Source of the DNA: Bacteroidota bacterium
GTDB taxonomy: Bacteria > Bacteroidota > UBA10030 > UBA6906
Length of the DNA stretch: 6,449 nucleotides
Reading direction: 5' to 3'
NCBI GenBank assembly: GCA_016844425.1
Contig: JAERML010000085.1
Coordinates: 4,542 to 10,990, forward strand
Shown here: positions 1 to 6,449 of the stretch, one piece after another
How the letters are laid out: each line of letters opens with the position of its first letter
How positions within the stretch are numbered: the stretch's first letter is position 1
Notes under the pieces: model-generated
What the model saw: only the letters and a program-made list of their open reading frames with translations
The model's database searches: none
Told to the model about the DNA's origin: nothing
Position numbers and translations under genes: made by a program

Positions 1-340
1 GAAAACGGGTCATCAGTTCTTCGGGAAATCCACGAGGGAATGTTGGAAACTCCCGCTCCGTTATGATGCCCGCCAGTTCCCAGTGGCCAGTCGTGCTGTC
101 CTTCCCCTTCGAGCGTTCTATCATTCTCCCAAAGCTTGCCCGCGGTACCCGGACCGGAGCGACCCCTCGGGCTGCAGCGATGTTACCCAGCCCAAGGTTC
201 TCAAGATGCGGCAGCGACAGGCCGCCGACGGCATCCGCTGTATTCCTCAGGGTGTTGCTCCCTTCGTCGCCATACACCCGCGCGTCAGGAAGCTCGCCGA
301 TTCCCACACCGTCGAGAACTATAAGTAGGATCTTCTTCGT
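1..340 (-). CDS. deoB: Phosphopentomutase, N-terminal part (runs off the left edge)
   Basis: Phosphopentomutase interconverts (deoxy)ribose 1-phosphate and 5-phosphate in cytoplasmic nucleoside salvage and belongs to the alkaline phosphatase superfamily. The minus-strand frame is open from the left edge to position 340 and gives 113 residues. It shows the family's opening strand KKILLIVLDGVGIGELPDA, with the metal-binding Asp in LDG at about residue 10. It also has YGDEGSNTL (23-31), HLENLGLGNI (45-54) and the phosphoacceptor-region motif SKGKDSTTGHWE (77-88), followed by FPTFPRGFPEEL. The family is usually about 390-410 residues, so the cap domain and the remaining metal ligands lie outside the window. 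Oddity: there is no in-frame ATG, GTG or TTG between the upstream in-frame TAA (about position 409) and the conserved core. ACG at 338-340 sits exactly where the initiator Met of related proteins is expected. I place the start there by homology. The identification is firm; the start is uncertain. Confidence 0.9.
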
Positions 341-415
341 GATTGAATCGCGTTTGTCTTTCGCCGCGGTCGGCGGCCATGATGTCCGTGAAGCCTTCCG
401 CTCCGCTTACGCCAA

Positions 416-444
416 ACTATACGGAATCCATCGCGGAAAGTTTA
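416..444 (-). promoter_or_regulatory. Possible weak sigma70-type promoter ahead of deoB
   Basis: In the gap between the small cysteine protein and deoB, the minus strand carries TATAGT (416-421), a 5/6 match to the -10 hexamer. Seventeen bases upstream is TAAACT (439-444), only a 3/6 match to the -35 hexamer. It would give a leader of roughly 70 bases before deoB. The -35 match is poor, so this is a tentative call. The rest of the gap (341-461) holds a short GC-rich inverted repeat, CGCCG-CGGT-CGGCG on the plus strand at 362-375, and nothing else I recognise. Confidence 0.22.
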
Positions 445-461
445 CATCCGTGAGAGCAAAC

Positions 462-659
462 TCAGGAGTAGATTTGTTTCTCGTTGCACTTGCAGACTTG
501 CACACGACGCTCGTTGAACTTGTAGCTCGATCCAACTTTGGACCGTTCAGACGAGACCATCAAGATCGGTTGGAAGATACTGCCGCACGTGGGACACTTG
601 GAACCTCTTTGCGCCGCAGCTTTGGTTGCCTTGTCGGCGAATGATTGTTGTTTTGCCAT
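462..659 (-). CDS. Small zinc-ribbon-like protein of unknown function
   Basis: This gene encodes a 65-residue, strongly basic protein that I cannot assign to a named family. Its visible features are a Lys/Ala-rich N-terminus, a CPTCG knuckle (Cys22, Cys25) and a second pair, CKC (Cys56, Cys58), near the C-terminus. Four cysteines in a CxxC...CxC arrangement suggest one zinc-ribbon site. The stretch between them is rich in Ser, Lys and Arg. The start is supported by an AAAGGGTG purine run about 12 bases upstream and by the position just 23 bases after the stop of the GGDEF gene, which suggests co-transcription with it. The opposite-strand frame over this region also crosses the deoB 5' end and looks like a shadow. 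A role in nucleic-acid or ribosome binding would be a guess based only on charge and the zinc knuckle. Confidence 0.72.
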   Translation of the reverse strand: MAKQQSFADKATKAAAQRGSKCPTCGSIFQPILMVSSERSKVGSSYKFNERRVQVCKCNEKQIYS

Positions 660-682
660 TGCTCAGTACACCCTTTCTTCAG

Positions 683-2620
683 TTAAAACACACGTACCAG
701 ATTCCCGCCATTTTCCATTGCCTTGTTCAGGACCTGTGAGGTCCCGGAGATCAACTCATCCTTATGCATTCCCTCGCCCAGCCCACACACGCCGGCGCTG
801 ACAGTCACCGAGAAACTTCTGTTGCCAAGCGTGATAATATGACTTGCGATCTGCTTTCGGAGTTTCTCTGCCCAAAGGTACGCATCGCTCGCCGCTGTAT
901 TCGCCAGCAGAACGCCAATACCATCACCTTCCTGGCGGCCAACTACATCATACGAACGGATATTCGCGCGGATAATCTTCGCCACGGTATTGACGATAGA
1001 GTCGAGACCTTCCCTGCCGTACCTGTTGATGTGCTCCTGTACCCCGTCGAGAGCTATAGACACAAGTGCGAGGTCGTCTCCAAAGTCCTCTGCCCGCTGG
1101 ACTTCCTCCTCCAGCTTCTTGAGAAAATGCTTCTTGTTGAACGATCCCGTCAACTGGTCTACGATCACGAAGTCCTTGACGAGGTCGTTCATGTAGAGCA
1201 CCTCCAGGGCCATCGCAGCGCTCTCAACAAGCCGGTAGATGGTTTCCACTTCATTTCCCGAGAAATTTCCAGGCGTCCTGCTCTCCAGAGACAATGCACC
1301 GTAGCAGCGGTTCATCGAGCTGATCGGGATGCACAGAAATGTTCCCTTCGCGTCGATATGCTCCAGGGGATGAAATCGGACAGGCTCTTCCGCTGCCAGA
1401 TCATCGATGCGCTCAACGCCATTGGTCTTGATGACATTGCCGACTACACTTGTATTGAAATCAACGACCTGATCGGGCGTCACGTATGGCTGTCCGGATC
1501 TGTTGACCACCTTTTGCAGCACCCAGCCGCGTTGTTCATCGCTGTACATCGCGACTGTCAGAAAATCCCAGTTGATCAGACGATTCGCTTCTTCAGCAAG
1601 AGAATTGAGAATCGTGAACTCCGTTGGATCTGACTTGATCCGGTCATTCATTCTCCGAATAGAGGTCAAGAGCTCTGAGTCGAGCAACAAATCATACTTG
1701 TCCGTGTAGCTCTTGATCAATGCCGAGACCAGCTTGGTGAAGTTCCCGAGCATGCCCATCGTTTCTGCCCCAAACGCGTCTTCCGCCTTGCTGTCCGCAA
1801 CGATGACACCCACGGGAAGCTGGTCGCCATCTCCCTTGACGAAGTAGACCGGCACCACTATAACGGACTTGATGTACTCGGGTGATTCGTAATACCGGAT
1901 CAATTCTCTTTCCGAAACGGGATTAATTCTGCCGAGCAGCTGCGGCTTACCTGTCCGCGCCACCTGACTGACCACGTCGTCCTCCACATCGAATCGCTTC
2001 GCTGTCATGAAATTCTGACTGTCGGTAGCATGCGTCTCGAGAACCATCTGTTGTTTCTCATGGTTTGCCCAGAAGAACGCCGCTGAATGCGAAAATACGA
2101 CATCCTTCAAGGCGAGAAGTGCCTTGTGGAGGAGAAAGTTGAATTCGCTCTTCGGTTCGGTATCACTCCGAAAGATATCAGAATCGAGATCAAAGAAATC
2201 GGAGATCTGAAACTCCTCCGCCTTTTCCTCCCGCATGGTTATTGGCACAGGCTGAACCGTTTTTGTTGAAGGCATCACCACATCTTCTTCTTGGATCTCC
2301 TTCACCACATACTTCCCACCCCGTGATTGGAAATCATCAAAGAGTAGTTTCTTCATAGTAGCTTCGGGGGATTGTGAATACATTTCCTCAGTGTCCGCCC
2401 CACCATCCCCGCCAAAGATGTTTATCTGTTTCCTCCAGGCAATCACGGCCGCCACAAGACCTGCAAAGAGAAACAGACCACAGATGATTCGCCCCACCGG
2501 CGAACCAAGAAAAAGACCAATGATGAGCGCCAGCACGACAACTGCAGCGACGATACCATTCACGGTAAACAATCCGGATCGAAAAGCTCTTACCGCCGCT
2601 TTGGTGCCACCATCGGTCAT
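683..2620 (-). CDS. Membrane-anchored GAF-GAF-GGDEF signalling protein with degenerate active site
   Basis: This is a 645-residue protein. Two hydrophobic helices at about 17-39 and 42-62 anchor it in the inner membrane. An acidic, probably flexible linker (about 70-155) follows, then GAF domain 1 (about 160-305), GAF domain 2 (about 330-476) and a C-terminal GGDEF domain (about 487-645). The GGDEF fold is recognised by DQLTGSFNKKHF (488-499), Asp525 in the first metal-binding loop, VTVSAGV (605-611) and the ending KAMENGGN. The signature GG[DE]EF is replaced by EGDGI (564-568), so the catalytic Glu is missing and diguanylate cyclase activity is doubtful. RSYD (555-558) sits exactly five residues upstream, the position of the RxxD product-inhibition site. 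I infer a c-di-GMP-binding or protein-interaction role. The start is supported by the Shine-Dalgarno AGGTGA (2624-2629) and a promoter upstream. The ligands of the GAF domains cannot be told from sequence. Confidence 0.9.
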   Translation of the reverse strand: MTDGGTKAAVRAFRSGLFTVNGIVAAVVVLALIIGLFLGSPVGRIICGLFLFAGLVAAVIAWRKQINIFGGDGGADTEEMYSQSPEATMKKLLFDDFQSRGGKYVVKEIQEEDVVMPSTKTVQPVPITMREEKAEEFQISDFFDLDSDIFRSDTEPKSEFNFLLHKALLALKDVVFSHSAAFFWANHEKQQMVLETHATDSQNFMTAKRFDVEDDVVSQVARTGKPQLLGRINPVSERELIRYYESPEYIKSVIVVPVYFVKGDGDQLPVGVIVADSKAEDAFGAETMGMLGNFTKLVSALIKSYTDKYDLLLDSELLTSIRRMNDRIKSDPTEFTILNSLAEEANRLINWDFLTVAMYSDEQRGWVLQKVVNRSGQPYVTPDQVVDFNTSVVGNVIKTNGVERIDDLAAEEPVRFHPLEHIDAKGTFLCIPISSMNRCYGALSLESRTPGNFSGNEVETIYRLVESAAMALEVLYMNDLVKDFVIVDQLTGSFNKKHFLKKLEEEVQRAEDFGDDLALVSIALDGVQEHINRYGREGLDSIVNTVAKIIRANIRSYDVVGRQEGDGIGVLLANTAASDAYLWAEKLRKQIASHIITLGNRSFSVTVSAGVCGLGEGMHKDELISGTSQVLNKAMENGGNLVRVF

Positions 2621-2664
2621 TTCTCACCTTTTGTTGGGTAAGGCAAGTCGGAAAAAACCGCTGA

Positions 2665-2693
2665 AATTTAACCAATTGTGCTTGGAAAGTCAA
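2665..2693 (-). promoter_or_regulatory. Sigma70-type promoter for the GGDEF gene
   Basis: On the minus strand, TTGACT (2688-2693, 5/6 match to the -35 consensus) is followed after exactly 17 bases by TAAATT (2665-2670, 4/6 match to the -10 consensus). It lies in the 118-base gap between the muramidase stop and the GGDEF start, about 45 bases upstream of the ATG. This would start a transcript covering the GGDEF gene and the small cysteine protein. It resembles the general bacterial sigma70 promoter rather than the TAnnTTTG type described for Bacteroides and Flavobacterium. Confidence 0.45.
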
Positions 2694-2738
2694 CCACTTG
2701 GGACTGGTGACCGATTAATAAACCTTAACTGCCGGTCG

Positions 2739-3956
2739 TCAGTCAGCGTGATAAAGGTGATAACGAGTCGACCGAAGTCGGTACTCCTTCAGGGCATTGC
2801 GCAGATTGGGGAGGATTTTCTCGGGAGATTCACCCCCGGACACACTTTCGTAGACCCACGCAGAGCCCATTAGTCTCAGGAATGACGACCGGGAAAGGTT
2901 GAATTGATCCGGGTAAAGCGCACGAAGTTGATGGAGAAGGTAAACCGCGATGCGGGAAGGTTCATAGACCGAAGGATCACTGACCTCGATTGACACCCCA
3001 GAACAACGCACTCCTTTGAATTTTGACGTGGTAGGAGTGAACGAAGCCGGATGGAACATCACGCCTGCCAATCCAAGGCCATTCATCGCATCAGAGAGAA
3101 TCTCGCCATCAACGAACGGTGCACCAATAGTAGCAAAGGGGCGGTCCGTGCCTCTTCCCTCGGAGACATTCGTAGCCTCAATGATACATGTTGCAGGATA
3201 AATCAATGCAACATGTGGCGTTGGGATGTTCGGTGACGGTGGAATCCAGCGAAGCTCTGTTTCCTCCCAGCGCATGGAGCGCCTCCAGCCTTCCATTGGT
3301 ATGACCGTGAGATCGCACTCCTTCTGCTTTCCCAGCCAACCCTCACCTTTGATCATGAGCGCGAGCTCCCCGCACGTCAGTCCATACACAACCGGAAGAG
3401 GATACATGCCAACAAAGGACGTGAGCGAATCTTCCATCATCGGTCCATCAACCAGTTCTCCGCCGAGGGGGTTCGGGCGATCCAGAACGATGAATGGAAT
3501 CCCCCGTTCTGCCGCAGCCTCCATTGCAAGGCCCATGGTGCTGATGTACGTGTAGAAGCGGGCGCCAACGTCCTGGATGTCGTATACAAGCACGTCGACA
3601 TCTTGGAGCATTGCCGGTGTCGGCTTTCGCGTCGACCCATAAAGGGAGAACACTGGAATTCCCGTCTTCACATCCTTCGCATCAGCGACCTTCTCACCTG
3701 CCGCAGCTTCACCACGTATGCCATGCTCCGGCCCGAACAGTGCAACAACATTAATTCCCCTCGAAAGTAGCACATCTACCAGGTACTCCCCATTGGAAAG
3801 TCGACCGGTATGGTTCGTAATCAATCCGATGCGCTTCTCCTTCAATGACGAAAGGTGCTGTTCTAGAAGAACATCGGCACCGAGTTTCACCCTATCGCCA
3901 GCCGGACACCGGGTAACAAGGCCCACCAACCACAAGCCAAGGATCATGAGTCTCAT
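2739..3956 (-). CDS. namZ: NamZ-type exo-beta-N-acetylmuramidase (DUF1343, GH171)
   Basis: This is a 405-residue protein of the DUF1343 family, whose characterised member NamZ removes terminal N-acetylmuramic acid from peptidoglycan fragments. A hydrophobic stretch at residues 3-14 followed by CPAGD looks like a signal peptide, suggesting a periplasmic or exported enzyme. The residue before Cys17 is Arg, so this is not a normal lipobox. Family motifs in order are GLITNHTG (44-51), ALFGPEHGIRG (72-82), VYDIQDVGARFYTYISTMG (124-142), DRPNPLGG (159-166), PPSPNIPT (239-246) and the long conserved block YPATCIIEATNVSEGRGTD (253-271). The length is normal for the family. The ATG lies one base after the Nudix stop, so the two are co-transcribed and perhaps translationally coupled. 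A second Met at residue 4 is an alternative start. The likely job is cell-wall recycling or use of foreign peptidoglycan; the substrate is inferred from the family only. Confidence 0.9.
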   Translation of the reverse strand: MRLMILGLWLVGLVTRCPAGDRVKLGADVLLEQHLSSLKEKRIGLITNHTGRLSNGEYLVDVLLSRGINVVALFGPEHGIRGEAAAGEKVADAKDVKTGIPVFSLYGSTRKPTPAMLQDVDVLVYDIQDVGARFYTYISTMGLAMEAAAERGIPFIVLDRPNPLGGELVDGPMMEDSLTSFVGMYPLPVVYGLTCGELALMIKGEGWLGKQKECDLTVIPMEGWRRSMRWEETELRWIPPSPNIPTPHVALIYPATCIIEATNVSEGRGTDRPFATIGAPFVDGEILSDAMNGLGLAGVMFHPASFTPTTSKFKGVRCSGVSIEVSDPSVYEPSRIAVYLLHQLRALYPDQFNLSRSSFLRLMGSAWVYESVSGGESPEKILPNLRNALKEYRLRSTRYHLYHAD

Positions 3957-3957
3957 T

Positions 3958-4497
3958 TCACGTATCGATTTTTGTTTTCACGATGTGCCAGGCTGCAATC
4001 GACATTCCATCCCAGATCTCCCCGGACTGGATGCGGCGATCCAGCTCGGCTGCAGTCAAGGGAATGAGTTCGAACTCTTCCGTCTCATCCGGCGTGCCTC
4101 CCACAAACTGAAGCTCCCTGGCGATGTACACATGGCACATCTCATCGGTGATCCCATTATATGGATTGAACTCCCCCGCCATGAAAAAACGTCCGGCCGA
4201 GTATCCTGTTTCTTCCGAGAGTTCCAGCCATGCAGTCTCGTCGTAACTCGACCCGTCCTTCACACTGCCGCAAGGAAACTCAATGCTCTCCTTGCCGGCG
4301 AGATACCGATGTTGTTTGACCATCAGTATCTTCCCGTCATTCATGATCGGAATAACCATGGAGGAACCGTTGGTGTGAGAGTAGTAATATTGGCCGCGTT
4401 TCCCTGAGGGGAGCTCGAACTCATCCCGTTTGTATGTCCACCAGGGATTCTTGTGAACGACCGATTCGGAGAGCTTCTTCCAGATCCTCAATGCCAT
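3958..4497 (-). CDS. Nudix hydrolase (ADP-ribose pyrophosphatase-like) with an altered Nudix box
   Basis: This is a 179-residue cytoplasmic Nudix protein. Nudix enzymes hydrolyse nucleoside diphosphates linked to another moiety. The layout resembles ADP-sugar pyrophosphatases: a variable N-terminal strand region, then VIPIMNDGKILMVKQHRY (48-65), IEFPCG leading into the box, and NPYNGITDE (111-119) after it. The box spans Gly77-Tyr99 and keeps Gly77, Glu92, Glu95, Glu96 and Gly98. The first signature Glu is Ser83 and the Arg of REU is Leu91. The metal-binding ELxEE core is present, so some hydrolase activity is still possible, but the substrate is unknown. The start is supported by GAGG about 8 bases upstream. 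It is the first gene after the ndk terminator candidate and is followed after one base by the muramidase gene, though I see no clear metabolic link between the two. Confidence 0.88.
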   Translation of the reverse strand: MALRIWKKLSESVVHKNPWWTYKRDEFELPSGKRGQYYYSHTNGSSMVIPIMNDGKILMVKQHRYLAGKESIEFPCGSVKDGSSYDETAWLELSEETGYSAGRFFMAGEFNPYNGITDEMCHVYIARELQFVGGTPDETEEFELIPLTAAELDRRIQSGEIWDGMSIAAWHIVKTKIDT

Positions 4498-4551
4498 TGC
4501 GTTGCCTCATTACAAGGTGCGCCGTTGCGGTCAGAACATCCATATAAACGC

Positions 4552-4577
4552 TGCAAGGAGGGAAGGCCCTCCTTGCA
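4552..4577 (-). terminator. Perfect hairpin after ndk, likely intrinsic terminator
   Basis: TGCAAGGAGGG (4552-4562) and CCCTCCTTGCA (4567-4577) form a perfect 11-bp stem with a 4-base loop. It starts 20 bases beyond the ndk stop codon. Read on the minus strand the stem is followed by GCGTTTATATG, which has only a short T run, so termination may be partial or the hairpin may protect the mRNA 3' end. There is no T run on the plus-strand side, which favours a minus-strand role. The remainder of the gap to the Nudix start shows no convincing promoter. Confidence 0.6.
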
Positions 4578-4596
4578 ATGAGTAACCAGCCGGCAA

Positions 4597-5022
4597 TCAA
4601 ACGTTTTCTATGATTTCTTTTTCAGAAAAGAAAAATGCAATTTCATTCCGTCCGTTTTCAGGTGAGTCGGACCCGTGGACGATATTTTCACCTTTGCTCG
4701 AGGCAAAATCTCTTCGGATGGTCCCCGGCTCTGCATCTTTCGGATCTGTTGCGCCGATGAGTTTCCGGAAGTCCGCTACGGCGTTTTCTTTTTCCAGGGC
4801 GATTGGAACACATTTCCCGGAGCTCATGAAGTTCACGAGATCAATAAAGAATGGACGCTCACGGTGGACGGCGTAGAAGCCGCCGGCTGTTTCTTTCGTG
4901 AGTCGGACCATCTTCAAACCAAGAATCCTGAAGCCGGCCTTCTCAATCCGACCAATGACCTGCCCGGCAACGTTTTTCTTAATACAATCAGGTTTCAATA
5001 TCGCCAGTGTTCGTTCTACCAA
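4597..5022 (-). CDS. ndk: Nucleoside diphosphate kinase
   Basis: Ndk transfers the gamma-phosphate from ATP to other (d)NDPs through a phosphohistidine, balancing cytoplasmic NTP and dNTP pools. The 141-residue length is typical for bacterial Ndk. The conserved residues are all visible: Lys10 in LAILKPD, Tyr50, Phe58 in RPFF, Arg86 and Thr92 in the [10 protein letters not shown] segment, Arg103, Asn113 and the catalytic His116 in NIVHGSDS. The chain ends with the usual acidic FSEKEI segment. Translation starts at TTG (5020-5022), not ATG. The start is supported by homology ([11 protein letters not shown] is the usual N-terminus) and by a strong GGAGG four bases upstream. The only nearby ATG, at the SD itself, is in another frame and closes at once. 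The gene follows sucD after 43 bases and is probably on the same transcript. Confidence 0.97.
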   Translation of the reverse strand: MVERTLAILKPDCIKKNVAGQVIGRIEKAGFRILGLKMVRLTKETAGGFYAVHRERPFFIDLVNFMSSGKCVPIALEKENAVADFRKLIGATDPKDAEPGTIRRDFASSKGENIVHGSDSPENGRNEIAFFFSEKEIIENV

Positions 5023-5026
5023 TGGA

Positions 5027-5031
5027 CCTCC
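5027..5031 (-). promoter_or_regulatory. Ribosome binding site fixing the TTG start of ndk
   Basis: GGAGG on the minus strand, with the four-base spacer TCCA before the TTG codon at 5020-5022. Spacing is slightly short but the core is perfect. It decides the start because no in-frame ATG or GTG lies near the conserved N-terminus. Confidence 0.7.
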
Positions 5032-5065
5032 ATAGTGCTATTGAATGAAGATGTGTTTGAAGTAA

Positions 5066-6091
5066 TTATCGTTTTCGGCGTCCGGATGCTTTCCTGGTTG
5101 CTTTTTTGCCTCTGACTTTCCCGGTTTTCGCAGCATAGCGCCGCTTCTTAAGGGACGGGGTTGCCTTCGCGCGCGGGCGAGAAAGAAGCCCTCTTTTTGT
5201 AAGAACGCTTTCCATCGTCTCGCCCAGCAAAGCCGGACTCTCGACAACGTGAATCCCCGCTTTCTTCATCGCAACCATTTTCTCCTGTGCTGTTCCTTTC
5301 CCTCCGGCGATGATCGCACCTGCATGTCCCATGCGACGCCCGGGCGGCGCTGTACGCCCCGCGATGAATCCCACCACGGGCTTCTTCACGTGTTTTTTGA
5401 TGTAAGCTGCAGCCTCCTCCTCGGCAGTCCCTCCGATTTCACCGATCATGATCACGGCGTCTGTGTTGCTGTCCTCATTGAAAAGCTTGATAGCGTCAAT
5501 GAAGCGAGTGCCGATCACCGGATCGCCTCCGATACCAATGCAGGTTGATTGCCCAATTCCGCGCTCTGTCAACTGCCACACGGCTTCGTACGTCAATGTT
5601 CCGCTTCGGGAAATGACGCCAACCCTTCCCTTTTTGTGAATGAATCCGGGCATGATTCCCACCTTGCATTCGCCTGGTGTGATCACCCCGGGACAGTTCG
5701 GGCCAATCAGCCGCGTCCCATTCTTGCCGATATACTCGTACACCCGCACCATGTCCCGAGCAGGGATCCCCTCCGTGATGCAGACAATCACCTTGATGCC
5801 CGCTTGCGCGGCTTCAAGGATCGCATCGGCCGCAAACGCTGCGGGGACGAAGATCACGGATGTGTCGGCTCTGGCTTCGCGAACGGCATCCGCCACCGTG
5901 TCGTAGACGGGAACTGCATGCTCGAAGGTATCCTTATCGTTCCCCGTGTACATCGTTCCCCCCTTTCCCGGTGTAACACCTGCAACGACGTTGGTGCCGT
6001 ATTCGATCATTTGGGAGGTGTGAAACGTCCCCTCACCGCCGGTAATTCCCTGCACGACAAGCCGGGTGTTCCTATTGACAAGTACGCTCAT
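5066..6091 (-). CDS. sucD: Succinyl-CoA synthetase (ADP/GDP-forming) alpha subunit with long basic C-terminal tail
   Basis: SucD, with the beta subunit SucC (not in this window), converts succinyl-CoA to succinate while making ATP or GTP in the TCA cycle. The N-terminal CoA-binding domain shows [12 protein letters not shown] (13-24) and TPGKGG (40-45). The middle carries CITEGIP (104-110) and [11 protein letters not shown] (130-140). The ligase domain has [13 protein letters not shown] (157-169), IGEIGG (216-221) and the active-site phosphohistidine His256 in RMGHAGAI. The family core normally ends near residue 290-300, as here at [14 protein letters not shown]. The protein then continues for about 38 residues of Lys/Arg/Ala/Thr/Ser with 18 Lys or Arg and no acidic residue. 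This tail is unusual for the enzyme. The ATG start fits the family N-terminus ([13 protein letters not shown]), with only a weak GGAA upstream. The 70-base gap to gatA has no clear promoter or terminator. Confidence 0.97.
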   Translation of the reverse strand: MSVLVNRNTRLVVQGITGGEGTFHTSQMIEYGTNVVAGVTPGKGGTMYTGNDKDTFEHAVPVYDTVADAVREARADTSVIFVPAAFAADAILEAAQAGIKVIVCITEGIPARDMVRVYEYIGKNGTRLIGPNCPGVITPGECKVGIMPGFIHKKGRVGVISRSGTLTYEAVWQLTERGIGQSTCIGIGGDPVIGTRFIDAIKLFNEDSNTDAVIMIGEIGGTAEEEAAAYIKKHVKKPVVGFIAGRTAPPGRRMGHAGAIIAGGKGTAQEKMVAMKKAGIHVVESPALLGETMESVLTKRGLLSRPRAKATPSLKKRRYAAKTGKVRGKKATRKASGRRKR

Positions 6092-6161
6092 GATTCATTG
6101 TTCCGATGTGTGAATGGTCTCAAGTGAGTTCGCTGAGAAAATATGAATTGAGAAATGTGGT

Positions 6162-6449
6162 TCATGCAACACTAACCACAGCTTCGACAAAATCGGCCGC
6201 ACGCAGAATGGTAGCTTCATCAAAATGCTTCCCGACAAACTGCGCACCAATCGGCAACCCTTTGCTGTCCCTTCCGCACGGGACACTGATGGCAGGAACG
6301 CCGGCAAGGTTTGCCGAGACAGTGAAAATATCCGATAGATACATCTGCAACGGATCCTCTGTTTTCTCTCCAAAGAGAAACGCCGTTGTGGGAGTGGTTG
6401 GCATCAGGAGACAATCGACGTCGCGGAATGCAGCAAAGAAATCGTTCTG
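6162..6449 (-). CDS. gatA: Glutamyl-tRNA(Gln) amidotransferase subunit A, C-terminal end (runs off the right edge)
   Basis: GatA is the amidase subunit of GatCAB, which supplies ammonia from glutamine to convert misacylated Glu-tRNA(Gln) (and Asp-tRNA(Asn) in some bacteria) to the amidated form. The window holds the last 95 residues, open to the right edge. They include [19 protein letters not shown], then [19 protein letters not shown] and [20 protein letters not shown], then [12 protein letters not shown]. These are the standard C-terminal signatures of GatA, including the segment that closes the amidase fold. The Lys-Ser-Ser catalytic triad is upstream and not visible. The internal Met at 6402-6404 is not the start: the frame continues upstream with homologous sequence. 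The C-terminus ends a normal distance after LRAADF. Whether sucD is co-transcribed with it is unclear. Confidence 0.95.
   Translation of the reverse strand, partial: QNDFFAAFRDVDCLLMPTTPTTAFLFGEKTEDPLQMYLSDIFTVSANLAGVPAISVPCGRDSKGLPIGAQFVGKHFDEATILRAADFVEAVVSVA

Noticed and set aside
411..421. TATAGTTTG on the minus strand, considered as a Bacteroidota-type TAnnTTTG promoter motif
   Set aside because: The spacing between TA and TTTG is one base off and no matching -33 element is seen at the right distance; it is kept only as a weak sigma70-type -10 candidate.
63..644. Plus-strand open frame of 193 codons across the left end
   Set aside because: It runs antisense through deoB, the gap and the small cysteine gene, and reads as low-complexity Ser/Arg/Pro sequence with no family features; the minus-strand deoB translation is clearly real.
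764..1633. Long plus-strand open frame of 289 codons antisense to the GGDEF gene
   Set aside because: It lies entirely inside a well-supported gene on the other strand, has no recognisable domain, and its composition is what reverse reading of that gene gives.
2388..2693. Minus-strand open frame of 101 codons overlapping the start of the GGDEF gene
   Set aside because: It overlaps the N-terminal membrane segment of the GGDEF protein in another frame and includes the promoter region; there is no plausible product.
2707..2738. GACCG...CGGTC inverted repeat after the muramidase stop, considered as a terminator
   Set aside because: There are only five base pairs around a loop of about 19 bases and no T run, so it is too weak to call.
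5549..6127. Plus-strand open frame of 192 codons over sucD
   Set aside because: It is a shadow of the strongly conserved sucD coding sequence, with no domain of its own.

Overview
The window is an ordinary-looking bacterial chromosomal segment with moderate GC. Every supported gene lies on the minus strand, so in transcription order it reads from right to left: gatA (3' end only), sucD, ndk, a Nudix hydrolase, a NamZ/DUF1343 muramidase, a membrane GAF-GAF-GGDEF protein, a small zinc-ribbon-like protein, and deoB (5' part only). I see no mobile element, CRISPR array, tRNA, rRNA or phage gene. The gene set and protein style would fit a free-living member of the Bacteroidota/Ignavibacteria (FCB) group, but this is a weak inference from protein flavour. 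No marker gene in the window fixes the taxonomy.

Right part (4597-6449): three housekeeping genes in a row. They are the C-terminal end of the amidotransferase subunit GatA, the succinyl-CoA synthetase alpha subunit SucD, and the nucleoside diphosphate kinase Ndk. SucD and Ndk are 43 bases apart. Their grouping makes metabolic sense, because SucD forms ATP or GTP in the TCA cycle and Ndk equilibrates NTP pools. A perfect 11-bp inverted repeat just after ndk probably ends this unit.

Middle part (2739-4497): a Nudix hydrolase and a NamZ-type exo-muramidase separated by one base, so almost certainly co-transcribed.

Left part (1-2738): a good sigma70-like promoter precedes a 645-residue signalling protein with two membrane helices, two GAF domains and a degenerate GGDEF domain (EGDGI) that keeps an RxxD inhibitory-site motif. 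A 65-residue cysteine-motif protein follows 23 bases later. Then comes a 121-base gap and the first 113 residues of phosphopentomutase, which has ACG where the start codon should be.

The points most worth checking are: the receptor-like GGDEF domain; the long, strongly basic tail on SucD; the missing canonical start of deoB; and the Nudix box lacking two signature residues. I found no evidence of a wholly new multi-gene system here.
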